Made by a program: the position numbers and the translations under genes. DNA of 64,000 nt from an uncultured Fodinibius sp. (GTDB taxonomy: Bacteria; Bacteroidota; Rhodothermia; Balneolales; Balneolaceae): the NCBI GenBank assembly GCA_913056235.1, contig CAJXMW010000001.1, positions 1,488,001 through 1,552,000 on the forward strand, written 5' to 3'. Shown one piece after another: positions 55,355 through 64,000 of this stretch. Position 1 is the first letter of the stretch. Each line of letters begins with the position of its first letter. The notes under the pieces are model-generated. The model was not told the origin of the DNA and did not search any database. It saw only the letters and a list, made by a program, of their open reading frames with translations.

Positions 55355-56488
55355 ATGGAAATCACGGAGCTTAAACTTCAGAATTTTCGCAATCACGTTG
55401 AGACCAACGTGGAGTGGGCTCCGCATATGAATGTGATTACCGGTCAGAATGGGGCGGGCAAAACCAACCTTATTGACGCTATCCATTATCTGTGTATGAG
55501 CCGCAGTTTTGTATCCACAAGCGATATGTATGTGGTGAACCAGGATGCCACCTTCTTTATGATAAAGGGGCATTTTGAGGGGAATATCCGGTCCAGTTTT
55601 GACGTGGGATGTTCCTATTCTAGGGGAGAAGGCAAGAAGATTTTCGTAAATGAGAGCCCTCTCGACCGGCTCTCGGATCTTATTGGGATGGTGCCGGTAG
55701 TGGTGCTATCGCCTAGCGATAAGAAGCTTACCAGCGAAGGCCCCAAAGAACGTCGCTCGTTTATTGATTCTTTTATCAGTCAGATTTCGCCGGGATACCT
55801 GCAGGACCTGCTGGATTTTCGGAAAGCGCGCAAACAGCGCAACAAACTGCTGCAGGAGTTCCGAGGCAGCCGAGAAGTACTGCAGGCTTACCTTGAACCG
55901 TGGAATGTACAGTTGATGGAGTACGGTTCGCGTATTGTGGCCAAGAGAACCAAAGTACTGAATCAGTTCCAGGATTATCTGGCCAAAGAATATGAAGTAA
56001 TTTCAGGCATGCGCCACGAACCGCACTTGGAATACCAGACATTTTGCGAACCTTCTGAAGATGAGGATACTGTTCGAGAGCGGTACGAGGCGGAGTTGGC
56101 TGACGAACTGAATCACGAAATTGAACGCGAGCTCACGCTGATTGGTCCGCACCGCGATGAGATTGTATTTTATCTTGACGACTTCGAACTGCGCAAATTT
56201 GGGTCCCAGGGGCAGCACCGGCTTTTTGCACTTGCTTTGAAACTGGCCCAGCTTTTGTATTTTTCAGAGGAGTTGGACGATCTGCCAATTTTTCTGCTGG
56301 ATGATGTCTTTGGAGATCTGGATGCTCAGCGCACTGATGTGTTGCTTAATGCGTTGCTGGATCATGCCGGACAAACATTTGTAACGGCGGCCAATCCAAT
56401 TCCATTTGATGAGTACCTCACGTTTGACGGAGAAAAAAATAGAAAATATAACGTAGAGCAGGGCACGGTTTCCCTGGTCAGTAACTAA
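55355..56488 (+). CDS. recF: DNA replication and repair protein RecF
   Basis: RecF loads RecA at gaps with RecO and RecR. MEITELKLQNFRNHVETNV, Walker A TGQNGAGKTNLIDAIHYLCMSRSF, DRLSDLIGMVPVVVLSPSDKKL, ELTLIGPHRDEIVFYLDDFELRKFGSQGQHR (ABC signature region) and PIFLLDDVFGDLD (Walker B) are present. 377 residues. It is followed by a dciA-like gene 5 bases later, a common replication cluster. Confidence 0.97.
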   Translation: MEITELKLQNFRNHVETNVEWAPHMNVITGQNGAGKTNLIDAIHYLCMSRSFVSTSDMYVVNQDATFFMIKGHFEGNIRSSFDVGCSYSRGEGKKIFVNESPLDRLSDLIGMVPVVVLSPSDKKLTSEGPKERRSFIDSFISQISPGYLQDLLDFRKARKQRNKLLQEFRGSREVLQAYLEPWNVQLMEYGSRIVAKRTKVLNQFQDYLAKEYEVISGMRHEPHLEYQTFCEPSEDEDTVRERYEAELADELNHEIERELTLIGPHRDEIVFYLDDFELRKFGSQGQHRLFALALKLAQLLYFSEELDDLPIFLLDDVFGDLDAQRTDVLLNALLDHAGQTFVTAANPIPFDEYLTFDGEKNRKYNVEQGTVSLVSN

Positions 56489-56493
56489 AAATC

Positions 56494-56796
56494 GTGGGAC
56501 GATATAGATCAAATAAGCCAAAGCTGCTGAAAGATGCGCTAAAGGATTTTTTGGATGATTACCCGCATCGCAAGCGTTTAAAGCGGGGCATGATCTTGTC
56601 GCTATGGGAGCGGACGGTCGGGGAACGTATTGCCGAACAGGCAGAAAATGTGCATTTTGAACGTGGTAATTTGATAGTACATGTAAAGAATCCGGCCTGG
56701 CGGCAAGAAATCCACATGAAGCGATTTAGCATTGCCAAAAAACTTAATGACAAGGTGGATGAGCAGATCATCAAGGAAATTGTGGTTCGTTCGTAA
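56494..56796 (+). CDS. dciA: DciA-family (DUF721) helicase-loading protein
   Basis: The 100-residue basic protein reads LLKDALKDFLDDYPHRKRLKRGMILSLWERTVGERIAEQAENVHFERGNLIVHVKNPAWRQEIHMKRFSIAKKLN, the DUF721 pattern (W..vvG..ia.hT...f..g.L.V.v.s..w..el). DciA is the ancestral loader of the replicative helicase DnaB in bacteria lacking DnaC/DnaI. GTG 56494 is the start, 5 bases after recF. It lies close to oriC, fitting the role. Confidence 0.9.
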   Translation: MGRYRSNKPKLLKDALKDFLDDYPHRKRLKRGMILSLWERTVGERIAEQAENVHFERGNLIVHVKNPAWRQEIHMKRFSIAKKLNDKVDEQIIKEIVVRS

Positions 56797-56833
56797 CGAC
56801 AGCCGTAAAATTATCGATTGATCAGCCCTTTTT

Positions 56834-57844
56834 ATGGATACACCCAAATTCGAAGAACTAAAGGAAAAGTTTCTGGCTGCCTGGCAAAATATTGTCAAGA
56901 AGTCGGATGAGGATGATATTGCCGGTATAGGGCGCGAGCGCATTGTGGTGTTTGTGGTTGCGATGATCCTTGCGTTCTGTTTGTGGCTGATGGTTAATCT
57001 GAGTCTTGTTTACAATTTAAATATCGACCTGCCAATTAAGTTGGGAGCGGTACCCACAGAACAGGCACTTGCCGAAGATTTACCGGAAGAGGCTACGGTT
57101 AGCGTAACAGGAGAGGGCTGGAAGCTGATCAACCTGTACAACAACCCACCCAGTATTAATATCGATGTGAGTGATACCGAAGTGAACCTGTTTGATCAGG
57201 TGCAGCAGCAGATGAATGCGTTCTCCGGGATTAGTATCCAGAAGGTTCAGCCGCTTATTTTGACGGTCGATCTCGAAAAGCGCATTTCCAAAACAGTACC
57301 CATCCGTTCACGCATAAATATTTCTTTTGAAAAGCAGTATAATTTCGTGGGCAAACCTACGCTGCGGCCTGATAGCGTGACGATTGATGGGGCGGCTTCG
57401 CTGATTAAAGGTATCAGTTCCTGGCCCACAGACTCTGTCCAGCTAAGCGATGTTTCTAAGGATCTCTCTCTCGCGATCTCTCTCAAATCGTCTGGAGAGC
57501 TGATTACACTGTCGCATGATGAAGTGCAATATAGTGCTACAGTCAGTCAGTATACCGAAGGTGAGGCAAAGGTTAATATCGCTACGCGTAATCTACCGCA
57601 GGGACGATTAGTTAGTTATAGTCCTTCCGAGATTACGGTAAAATATGATGTGCCTATCGACGAATATACCGAGGTTCGGGATCAAAACCCGTTTGGGGCT
57701 TTTGTGATGTATCAGCAGATTAAGCAGGATTCGACGGGATTTGTGACGCCACAGATAGAGCAAATGGCCAATAATAATCACATTAAGATCCGGTCATTTC
57801 AACCGCGCAATGTGGCCTACTATATGGTGCTGGGAGAGCAGTAG
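56834..57844 (+). CDS. YbbR-domain membrane protein (CdaR-like)
   Basis: One membrane segment (IVVFVVAMILAFCLWLMVNLSLVY, about 35-58) anchors an extracytoplasmic part with two or three YbbR repeats (VSVTGEGWKLINLYN; INISFEKQYNFVGKPTLRPDSVTIDGAASLIKGI). YbbR/CdaR proteins control the c-di-AMP synthase CdaA where the two are neighbours, but no cdaA is adjacent here. In other Bacteroidota the protein likewise stands near recF or lies alone. Function here is inference only. Confidence 0.85.
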   Translation: MDTPKFEELKEKFLAAWQNIVKKSDEDDIAGIGRERIVVFVVAMILAFCLWLMVNLSLVYNLNIDLPIKLGAVPTEQALAEDLPEEATVSVTGEGWKLINLYNNPPSINIDVSDTEVNLFDQVQQQMNAFSGISIQKVQPLILTVDLEKRISKTVPIRSRINISFEKQYNFVGKPTLRPDSVTIDGAASLIKGISSWPTDSVQLSDVSKDLSLAISLKSSGELITLSHDEVQYSATVSQYTEGEAKVNIATRNLPQGRLVSYSPSEITVKYDVPIDEYTEVRDQNPFGAFVMYQQIKQDSTGFVTPQIEQMANNNHIKIRSFQPRNVAYYMVLGEQ

Positions 57845-57863
57845 ATTATTTGCTTATCTGTTG

Positions 57864-57899
57864 TTCGTTAGTGGCTATTAAGAAAAATTCACTAACGAA
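57864..57899. terminator. Inverted repeat between convergent genes
   Basis: TTCGTTAGTG (57864-57873) pairs perfectly with CACTAACGAA (57890-57899) around a 16-base A-rich loop. It lies between the YbbR gene and ispH and may end both transcripts, although no T-run follows. Confidence 0.5.
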
Positions 57900-57908
57900 T
57901 ATTAACAA

Positions 57909-59162
57909 TTAAGCCACTTCGTCGAGTTGCTCTTCGAATGGCTTGATGATCTCCTCAACCGATCGGGTATCATCAAAATAGGATAGGATCTTTAGAATCA
58001 CCTCGTCTACCAGTACATCCGGACAAGAAGCGCCAGAAGTAATCGCGATATTTACAGGCTCTTCTTTATCAGTGGGTAGCCAATCAGCCGTTTGTTTAAT
58101 TTCCTTGTCCCACTGATTAAAGTGTTTGATCTCCGACGGTGAGTCGATTTCTTCAGCATCACGCACGTGGTAAGTTGGGAAAACATCTTCGAGAATTTCC
58201 ACCAAGTGCATAGTATTTGACGAATTGTATCCGCCAACGACAATAGAAAAATCGGCGTCGGTCTCAGCCAGCGCCAGCGTGGCCGACTGATTTTCGTTGG
58301 TAGCATAGCAGAGCGTATCCGAAGTGTCGGCAAAGTGGTCGAGGATGTCAGCTTCACCGTACTTTTCGATGGCCGCTTCTTTGAGAATCTGCATTACTTC
58401 CTCAGTCTCGGTAGCCAGCATCGTTGTCTGATTGATTACCCCAAAATGTTTGAGTACCTCATGGGGATCAAAACCGTCGGTGCTTTTGTGCCCAAAGTAC
58501 TCCTCAAAATCAGATTTGGGCCGGTCGCCGGTGAGAATATCCGCCAGAATTTGCGCCTCTTCAGGGTTAAGTACCACTACGCACTCCGAGTGATTAGCGC
58601 TGTGCGAGAACGTGGCTCGGGTTTCTTCATGGCGATGCTTGCCGTGAATCACCAGCGAATAGCCCTTCTTGCCAAGCTGTTTGCCTCGTCGCCAAACCTT
58701 CTCAACAAACGGGCAGGTGGTGTTATACTCGTAAGGATCGATACCCTGCTCTTTCAGCTTTTCCTGGATTTTTAGCGTGGTCCCGAAAGCGGGGACAATA
58801 ACAATATCATCTTCGTCAAGTGTTTCAATAGGGATAAGCTCGGTGCCGTCGGTCTCAAAAAGGAACTTCACCCCACGCGCTTGCAGATCCTCGTTAACCG
58901 TCGGATTGTGAATCATCTCGCTGAGCAGATAAATATCTTTATCAGGATTCTCCTGGACGGTCTTGTAGGCAATATCGATAGCATTTTCGACACCATAGCA
59001 GAAACCAAAGTGCCGGGGTACATAAAACCGAATCGGCCCAAAATCGAGCACGCTTGGTTCGAGGTCTTTCTTGGTTGGATCTACCACCTTATTGGCATCC
59101 TTGACCTTTTGGATGATGGGCGATTGATAAATTTCAGGGATGTCGAACTTCTTGCGAGCCAT
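57909..59162 (-). CDS. ispH: 4-hydroxy-3-methylbut-2-enyl diphosphate reductase
   Basis: IspH makes IPP and DMAPP in the MEP isoprenoid pathway with a [4Fe-4S] cluster. The three cluster cysteines are in HFGFCYGVENAI, NTTCPFVEKV and TSGASCPDVLVDEV; MIHNPTVNEDL and IVVGGYNSSNTMHL are substrate-side motifs. At 417 residues it is longer than the ~315 of E. coli, with an N-terminal extension and an insert, like other long bacterial and plant IspH proteins. Confidence 0.96.
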   Translation of the reverse strand: MARKKFDIPEIYQSPIIQKVKDANKVVDPTKKDLEPSVLDFGPIRFYVPRHFGFCYGVENAIDIAYKTVQENPDKDIYLLSEMIHNPTVNEDLQARGVKFLFETDGTELIPIETLDEDDIVIVPAFGTTLKIQEKLKEQGIDPYEYNTTCPFVEKVWRRGKQLGKKGYSLVIHGKHRHEETRATFSHSANHSECVVVLNPEEAQILADILTGDRPKSDFEEYFGHKSTDGFDPHEVLKHFGVINQTTMLATETEEVMQILKEAAIEKYGEADILDHFADTSDTLCYATNENQSATLALAETDADFSIVVGGYNSSNTMHLVEILEDVFPTYHVRDAEEIDSPSEIKHFNQWDKEIKQTADWLPTDKEEPVNIAITSGASCPDVLVDEVILKILSYFDDTRSVEEIIKPFEEQLDEVA

Positions 59163-59303
59163 AATATCTGCTGAATTTTTATTTAACGCTTAATATACGG
59201 AGCTGAGTGTTAAACATCACCACCTGACAACAAGCGAAAAGAGGGAATCGATCAGACTGAGGTAGATTTTATTCTGCAATCCGCCTCGTTCACAACTAAG
59301 TAA

Positions 59304-62300
59304 TTATGCCTCAGCTACTTCGTCCATCTTGACGGCAACGAGACGACTGATACCGGTTTCCGGCATGGTCACACCGTACATCATCTCAGCCTTGCTCATA
59401 GTCTTTTTGTTGTGGGTAATGATGATAAATTGAGTTTCTTCGCTAAAATTGCGAATCATTTCAGCAAAGCGTTCGATATTAGCATCATCCAGCGGGGCAT
59501 CAACCTCGTCAAGCACGCAGAAAGGAGAGGGCTTCACCAGATAAATAGCAAACAGCAGTGCAATGGCCGTCAGCGTTTTTTCGCCGCCCGAAAGCTGGTT
59601 GATCGTCGACGGACGTTTCCCTTTGGGATTGGCCTTGATTTCGATCTTGGCTTCAAGCGGATCTTCGGCCTCCTCGTCAATGACCAAGTCGCAATAATCA
59701 TCTTCGTTAAACAATGTATGAAAGACTTTAACGAAGTTTTTGCGTATTTTTGAAAACGTCTTGTTGAATCGTTTTGTGGCCTCCTTATTGATCTCTTCTA
59801 TAGTCTCGCGGAGCTCCTCGGCCGCCTGACGCAGGTCACCGATCTGTTCTTCGTAAAAGTCGAGCCGCTCTTTTTCCTCCTCGTATTCTTCAATAGCCAG
59901 CGGGTTGACTTCCCCAATCTTGTTGAGCTTCTGCTTGAGCCAGGCAATGCGTTCTTTGGCTTCTTCGGGTTCCGTATCGTCAGGTAATTCCTTGTCGATC
60001 TGATCCATCAGCACGCCGTAGGTTTCCCAGATGTGATCGGAGAGATTTTCGATCTGCATCTCATACTTCTCCTTCGACATCGCCAGGTGATGTACAAGTT
60101 CCATGTTTACTTCCTTGCGCCGACGCACTTCCTTCAGATCTTTCTCAATTTTGTTGATGCGTCCACGCTGTTTCCCTGCTGCTTCTTCGGCCTGCTCAAG
60201 CGACTTGTCAGCTGCCTGCTTTTTCTCTTTTAGGGTGCTGAGCTTGTCCTCAAGCTGATCAATCGACGACTTATACTTCTTGATGCGTTTCTTGGCTTCT
60301 TCGGTCTTCTCCGAGCGATTCTGGAGCCGTTCTTTCAGATTTTTGATGCCTTCTTCGGCGCGCTTAATGTCGCGCTCGTGATTTTCGACCTTGTTTTTTA
60401 GATCCTGGTGCTTGAGTTGTGCGTCGTTGTATCGGCTCTGGGCGATGGAGCGCTCTTCTTCCAACTCTTCGAGAACCTGCTTCTTTTCTTCCTGCTGTTC
60501 GTGCAGATCCTTCAGCTTTTGCTGCAGTTCCTTTTGTTTAGGCTGCAGCTTGTCGAGCTCCTCCTTTGAGTTATCTTCATTGCTGATTAGCGACTCCCGC
60601 CGATTTTCCAGCTCACCAATATTTTTCTGATAAATCTCAATCTTTTGCTCAAAACTGCTGATTTGGTTCTCATATTCACGAACCTGCTGTTCTTTTTGCT
60701 TGAGTTCCTGCTCAATTTCTTGCAGGTCAATTGCCTCATATTTTTTTTGGACTTCTTGCAGCTCATTTTCGGCCTTCCGGATATCTGTTTGGATTGAGCC
60801 TGCCTTGTCTTCGAGTTTCGAGATTTTGTCCTTTAGTCCAACGCGGATGCCGGCATTTTTGCTTTTGCTGCCACTCTGCAAAAATTGGTTATTGGTGATC
60901 ACTTCACCGTCCAAGGTAACGCCCGTTACTCCATCTCCGTTGAGCGAAGAATATGCTTCATCGACCGAGTCAAAAACGCGAACATTACCGAGCAGGAGTT
61001 CTTTTAACGCATTGAACTTCTCATCCGCTTCTACATCTTCCACCAGCGACCCAGAGACAGTCGAATATGATCCAGAGAGCTGGTCAAGGGGGATGAATGT
61101 TGCTCGGCCCTTGTCGTTTTCTTTCAGTAGCTTAGCCGCCTTTTGAGCGTCATCCAGTGTGTCAACGACCACGTAGTTGAGTACTTCAGAAAGTACTGCC
61201 TCCAAGGCCACGGCGTGTTTTTCATCCGTGGATAAAATATCGGAGACCACCTCAAGTTGAGAAAACTGGTCACTGTGATTTTCAAGCAAGAACTGTACGC
61301 TGCTGGGAAAGGCCTCGTTGGAATCAGCGATATCGCGCAGCAGCTCAATTTCTGAGGTCACGGAGTCGAGTTTGCTCTGGTGATCCCGGATCTGATCTTT
61401 CAGGGCATTCTGTTTTTCGCTGAGTTCTTCGCGCTTCTCACGAGCTTCTTGCAGGGTTTTCTGCTGTTTGTCACGTTCATTGGTCGCTTTTTCAAGCTTC
61501 TCTTTCACTAATTTTTTTTCACCGCGAAAGTTCATGATCTCATCTTCGAGATCCTCAATTTCCTCGCGAATACGGATCAGATCCCCTTCCGTATTTTCAA
61601 GGCGCGACTCAATTTTGATACGCTTGGTCTGAAGGTCGTTTAGGTCCTGATTGGCCTGGGAAAACTCGCGCTCCAGCTTATTGAGTTTTTCGCGTTCTTC
61701 AGAATACTGCTGCTGGATCTCGGAATAACGTTCTTTGGATTCCTTAAGATTTTTCTCCGCTTTTTGCAGATCGTCATCGAAGGATTCCAGCTTCTGTTGG
61801 CTGCTCTGAAACGCTTCGCGCAGGTCCTCGAGATCTTTTTCGCCCTGCTCGATGTCCTGAGTGTACTGTTCAATGACGCTTTTTTCATTGCTTATTTTTT
61901 CGCGCGTAATCTCCAGTGTGGTCTCATTGTCGCGAATTTTGGAGTGGAGCTGACTTACGCGGCGCTGAGCTTCGGACTGCTTGCGTTCTTTTTCATTGAG
62001 GGTATTACGAGCTTCTTCAACCTCGTCTTCAAGGTTCTCAGCTTTGGCAAGAATTTCCTTTTTCTCTTTATCGGCATTTTCAATGCGTTCCTCCAGAGGT
62101 TCGAGCTCTTCCTTAATCTGCACGAATTCGTGCTTGTTAAGGGCTTTGTCGAGATGCTCCAGCTCCTTTTTGTATTTCTTGGCTTTTTTGGCTTTTTCTG
62201 CCTGTTTCTCAAGCGAGTTTGCTTTCTTTCGGACCTCTACCAGAATATCCTCAACGCGCTGTAAATCGGCCTCGGTATCATCAAGCTTGCGGAAAGTTTT

Positions 62301-62825
62301 CTTGCGCTTTTCTTTGTACTTAGTGACGCCAGCCGCTTCCTCAAAAAGTCGTCGTCGGTCGTTGTTCTTGTCGTCCAGGATATCCTCGACCATGCTCAGC
62401 TCAATCACCGAGTAGGCATCCGAACTCATTCCAGTATCCATAAATAATTCGGTGATATCCTTCAGCCGACAGGTGGTACCATTGATGAGATATTCGCTTT
62501 CCCCCGATCGGTACAAGCGCCGCCCGATAGTTACTTCATTATACTCGGTAGGGAGTAGACCTTTATTGTTGACGAACGTCAGCGAAACCTCGGCCATGCC
62601 AAGCGCATTTTTCTTGGCCGTGCCATTGAAAATTACATTAGCCATGCTCGTAGAGCGCAGAAGGGTAGGTCGCTGTTCGCCCAGCACCCAGCGCATGGCA
62701 TCAACAATGTTGGATTTGCCGCATCCGTTGGGGCCGACGATGGCAGTGATGCCTTTATCAAACGTTACGTTCGTTTTATAGGCAAAACTCTTGAAGCCCT
62801 GAAGTTCAAGTTCGGATATATACAT
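59304..62825 (-). CDS. smc: Chromosome segregation ATPase SMC
   Basis: Walker A GPNGCGKSNIVDAMRWVLGEQ (about residues 32-52), two long coiled coils (~165-500 and ~675-1000, strings of E/K/Q heptads), a hinge (~510-665; FPSSVQFLLENHSDQ ... GVTLDGEVITNNQFLQSGS), and a C-terminal head with signature LSGGEKTLTAIALLFAIYL and Walker B PFCVLDEVDAPLDDANIERF. At 1173 residues it is complete. SMC with ScpA/ScpB organises the chromosome from oriC, which lies about 8 kb away. Confidence 0.98.
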   Translation of the reverse strand: MYISELELQGFKSFAYKTNVTFDKGITAIVGPNGCGKSNIVDAMRWVLGEQRPTLLRSTSMANVIFNGTAKKNALGMAEVSLTFVNNKGLLPTEYNEVTIGRRLYRSGESEYLINGTTCRLKDITELFMDTGMSSDAYSVIELSMVEDILDDKNNDRRRLFEEAAGVTKYKEKRKKTFRKLDDTEADLQRVEDILVEVRKKANSLEKQAEKAKKAKKYKKELEHLDKALNKHEFVQIKEELEPLEERIENADKEKKEILAKAENLEDEVEEARNTLNEKERKQSEAQRRVSQLHSKIRDNETTLEITREKISNEKSVIEQYTQDIEQGEKDLEDLREAFQSSQQKLESFDDDLQKAEKNLKESKERYSEIQQQYSEEREKLNKLEREFSQANQDLNDLQTKRIKIESRLENTEGDLIRIREEIEDLEDEIMNFRGEKKLVKEKLEKATNERDKQQKTLQEAREKREELSEKQNALKDQIRDHQSKLDSVTSEIELLRDIADSNEAFPSSVQFLLENHSDQFSQLEVVSDILSTDEKHAVALEAVLSEVLNYVVVDTLDDAQKAAKLLKENDKGRATFIPLDQLSGSYSTVSGSLVEDVEADEKFNALKELLLGNVRVFDSVDEAYSSLNGDGVTGVTLDGEVITNNQFLQSGSKSKNAGIRVGLKDKISKLEDKAGSIQTDIRKAENELQEVQKKYEAIDLQEIEQELKQKEQQVREYENQISSFEQKIEIYQKNIGELENRRESLISNEDNSKEELDKLQPKQKELQQKLKDLHEQQEEKKQVLEELEEERSIAQSRYNDAQLKHQDLKNKVENHERDIKRAEEGIKNLKERLQNRSEKTEEAKKRIKKYKSSIDQLEDKLSTLKEKKQAADKSLEQAEEAAGKQRGRINKIEKDLKEVRRRKEVNMELVHHLAMSKEKYEMQIENLSDHIWETYGVLMDQIDKELPDDTEPEEAKERIAWLKQKLNKIGEVNPLAIEEYEEEKERLDFYEEQIGDLRQAAEELRETIEEINKEATKRFNKTFSKIRKNFVKVFHTLFNEDDYCDLVIDEEAEDPLEAKIEIKANPKGKRPSTINQLSGGEKTLTAIALLFAIYLVKPSPFCVLDEVDAPLDDANIERFAEMIRNFSEETQFIIITHNKKTMSKAEMMYGVTMPETGISRLVAVKMDEVAEA

Positions 62826-62836
62826 TTACCGTTTGT

Positions 62837-62913
62837 GGGTTGCGGGTTGCGAGTTGCAAATTTTCATTTCATGGTTGTGACAAATATAAACCCGTAACCT
62901 GCAACTCGTAACG
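62837..62913. repeat. Heptamer repeat and imperfect hairpin between smc and frr
   Basis: GGGTTGC (62837-62843), GGGTTGC (62844-62850) and GAGTTGC (62851-62857) are three tandem heptamers. Their end TTGCGAGTTGCA (62847-62858) pairs, with one wobble, with TGCAACTCGTAA (62900-62911). The whole 93-base gap between frr and smc is taken up by this structure. Confidence 0.6.
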
Positions 62914-62918
62914 TACTT

Positions 62919-63488
62919 TTAGACTGTCATTATTTCTTCTTCCTTGTTCTCCAGTATGGTATCTACCTTCTCGGTGTGCTGGTCCGTTAAGTTCTGAATT
63001 TCTTCCTCGGCTTCATAGCGGGAGTCTTCAGGTAAAGACTGCTTCTGAACTTTTTTCTTGATTTCTTCATTGGCATCCCGACGGGTATTGCGGATAGAAA
63101 TACGTGCATCTTCTGCAAGTTCTTTTACACGTTTTACCAGCTCTTTTCGCCGTTCTTCAGATAGAATTGGGAGAGGCACGCGAATAATATTTCCGTCGTT
63201 ATTCGGATTTAGCCCCAGCCCAGCCGACATAATTGCTTTTTCAATGTCCTCAAGGGCAGATTTGTCGAAAGGTTGCACAGTAAGTAGTCGCGACTCGGGA
63301 GCACTTACATTGGCAAGCTGTTCCAGTGGAGTTTGAGAGCCGTAATATTCGACTTTGATACCCTCCAGCAGAGATGGCTTTGCCTTGCCCGCACGAATGT
63401 GCGAAAGTTCAGTTTTGAAGTATTTAACCGCTTCATCCATTTTTTTATCTGCACTCTTAATAGTAGACTGTAGCTCTGGTGGTATCAT
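62919..63488 (-). CDS. frr: Ribosome recycling factor
   Basis: RRF splits post-termination ribosomes with EF-G. MDEAVKYFKTELSHIRAGKAKPSLLEGIKVEYYGSQTPLEQLANVSAPESRLLTVQPFDKSALEDIEKAI and the basic helix SEERRKELVKRVKELAEDARISIRNTRRDANEEIKK are textbook. 189 residues; follows pyrH, its usual neighbour, in the same direction. Confidence 0.98.
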   Translation of the reverse strand: MIPPELQSTIKSADKKMDEAVKYFKTELSHIRAGKAKPSLLEGIKVEYYGSQTPLEQLANVSAPESRLLTVQPFDKSALEDIEKAIMSAGLGLNPNNDGNIIRVPLPILSEERRKELVKRVKELAEDARISIRNTRRDANEEIKKKVQKQSLPEDSRYEAEEEIQNLTDQHTEKVDTILENKEEEIMTV

Positions 63489-63548
63489 AATGCCTGTAAT
63501 TGTTCTAGATTTATTGGCTTTTAAAACTCCAAAATGAATTTAAGAAAT

Positions 63549-64000
63549 CTAGGAATCTTCCCAAACTACCTTTGATCCAACGGAGCTTTCTCCATTCAAT
63601 ACTTCCTTGAGATTCCCGACTTTATTCATATCAAAAACGATGATCGGGGTTTTATTTTCGCGACAAAGGGTAAAAGCGGTTAAGTCCATAATATCAAGGC
63701 GTTTGCTAAGGACTTCTTCTCCGGTGATAGTCTGAAATTTCTCAGCATCAGGGTTCTTTTCAGGATCAGAATCAAAGATACCATCCACACGAGTACCCTT
63801 TAGGATGACTTCCGCCTCAATTTCAATGGCTCGGAGCGAAGCCGCCGTATCGGTTGTGAAATAAGGATTGCCAGTACCGGCACCAAAAATGACGACACGG
63901 CCCTTCTCTAGGTGGCGAATGGCACGCCGACGAATATAGGGCTCAGCAATTTCCTCCATCCTGATAGCTGACATCAGCCGGGTGTGAACGCCCATACGTT
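63549..64000 (-). CDS. pyrH: UMP kinase, 5' end outside the window
   Basis: The frame is open to the window edge. The remaining ~150 residues give the C-terminal part of UMP kinase: [67 protein letters not shown] and the C-terminal [16 protein letters not shown], with [12 protein letters not shown] as the nucleotide-binding block. PyrH phosphorylates UMP to UDP. It heads the pyrH-frr pair; about 85 residues are missing. Confidence 0.96.
   Translation of the reverse strand, partial: RMGVHTRLMSAIRMEEIAEPYIRRRAIRHLEKGRVVIFGAGTGNPYFTTDTAASLRAIEIEAEVILKGTRVDGIFDSDPEKNPDAEKFQTITGEEVLSKRLDIMDLTAFTLCRENKTPIIVFDMNKVGNLKEVLNGESSVGSKVVWEDS

Overview
The window is a chromosomal segment of a Gram-negative, Bacteroidota-like bacterium. 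A marine or halophilic Balneolota relative (Gracilimonas/Fodinibius type) is the best guess. The reasons are a SusD-type lipoprotein, a TonB receptor with a carboxypeptidase-like N-terminal domain, many lipoproteins with short lipoboxes, few Shine-Dalgarno sites, and housekeeping proteins (long IspH, PolX, ECF41 sigma factor) of the type found there. The assignment is inference, since no 16S rRNA gene is present.

Left part (1-31 kb). It opens with the 3' end of a susD-like gene and two lipoprotein genes, one with a short collagen-like stretch. A decayed REP-associated transposase lies between matching palindromes. Divergent metH and metF form the folate side of methionine synthesis. Then come yaaA, a TPR histidine kinase, a CHRD protein, a LacI regulator and polX. 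A GxxExxY gene sits between two copies of a ~220-base repeat. An M14 peptidase follows, then a TPP riboswitch controlling a TonB receptor through what looks like a hairpin masking its ribosome binding site, a DMT transporter without an obvious start codon, a GAF/PAS histidine kinase, msrA, OsmC, an aldo/keto reductase and a patatin fused to an outer-membrane barrel.

Middle part (31-47 kb). It holds an M23 peptidase, a giant lipoprotein of about 15 Ig-like (Big_5) repeats broken by one frameshift, fbp, and an ECF41 sigma operon whose promoter matches the ECF41 consensus with exact spacing. Next is a strongly AT-rich single-gene insertion beside tRNA-Leu encoding a TIR-NTPase-TPR protein, a likely phage-defence effector. 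A three-gene operon then resembles the minor pilins PilV-PilW-PilX but lacks prepilin cleavage motifs.

Right part (47-64 kb). This is the replication-origin neighbourhood. dnaA heads a leftward operon with folB, folK, a deoxynucleoside kinase and two small genes. Upstream of dnaA is a DnaA-box-rich region (oriC) and then prmC. To the right are a membrane protein, eno, a small MITE-like repeat, recF, dciA and a YbbR protein, followed by ispH, smc, frr and the start-truncated pyrH on the minus strand.

The strongest candidates for new biology are the TIR-NTPase-TPR insertion, the pilin-like trio, the repeat-bracketed GxxExxY unit and the REP/transposase remnant.
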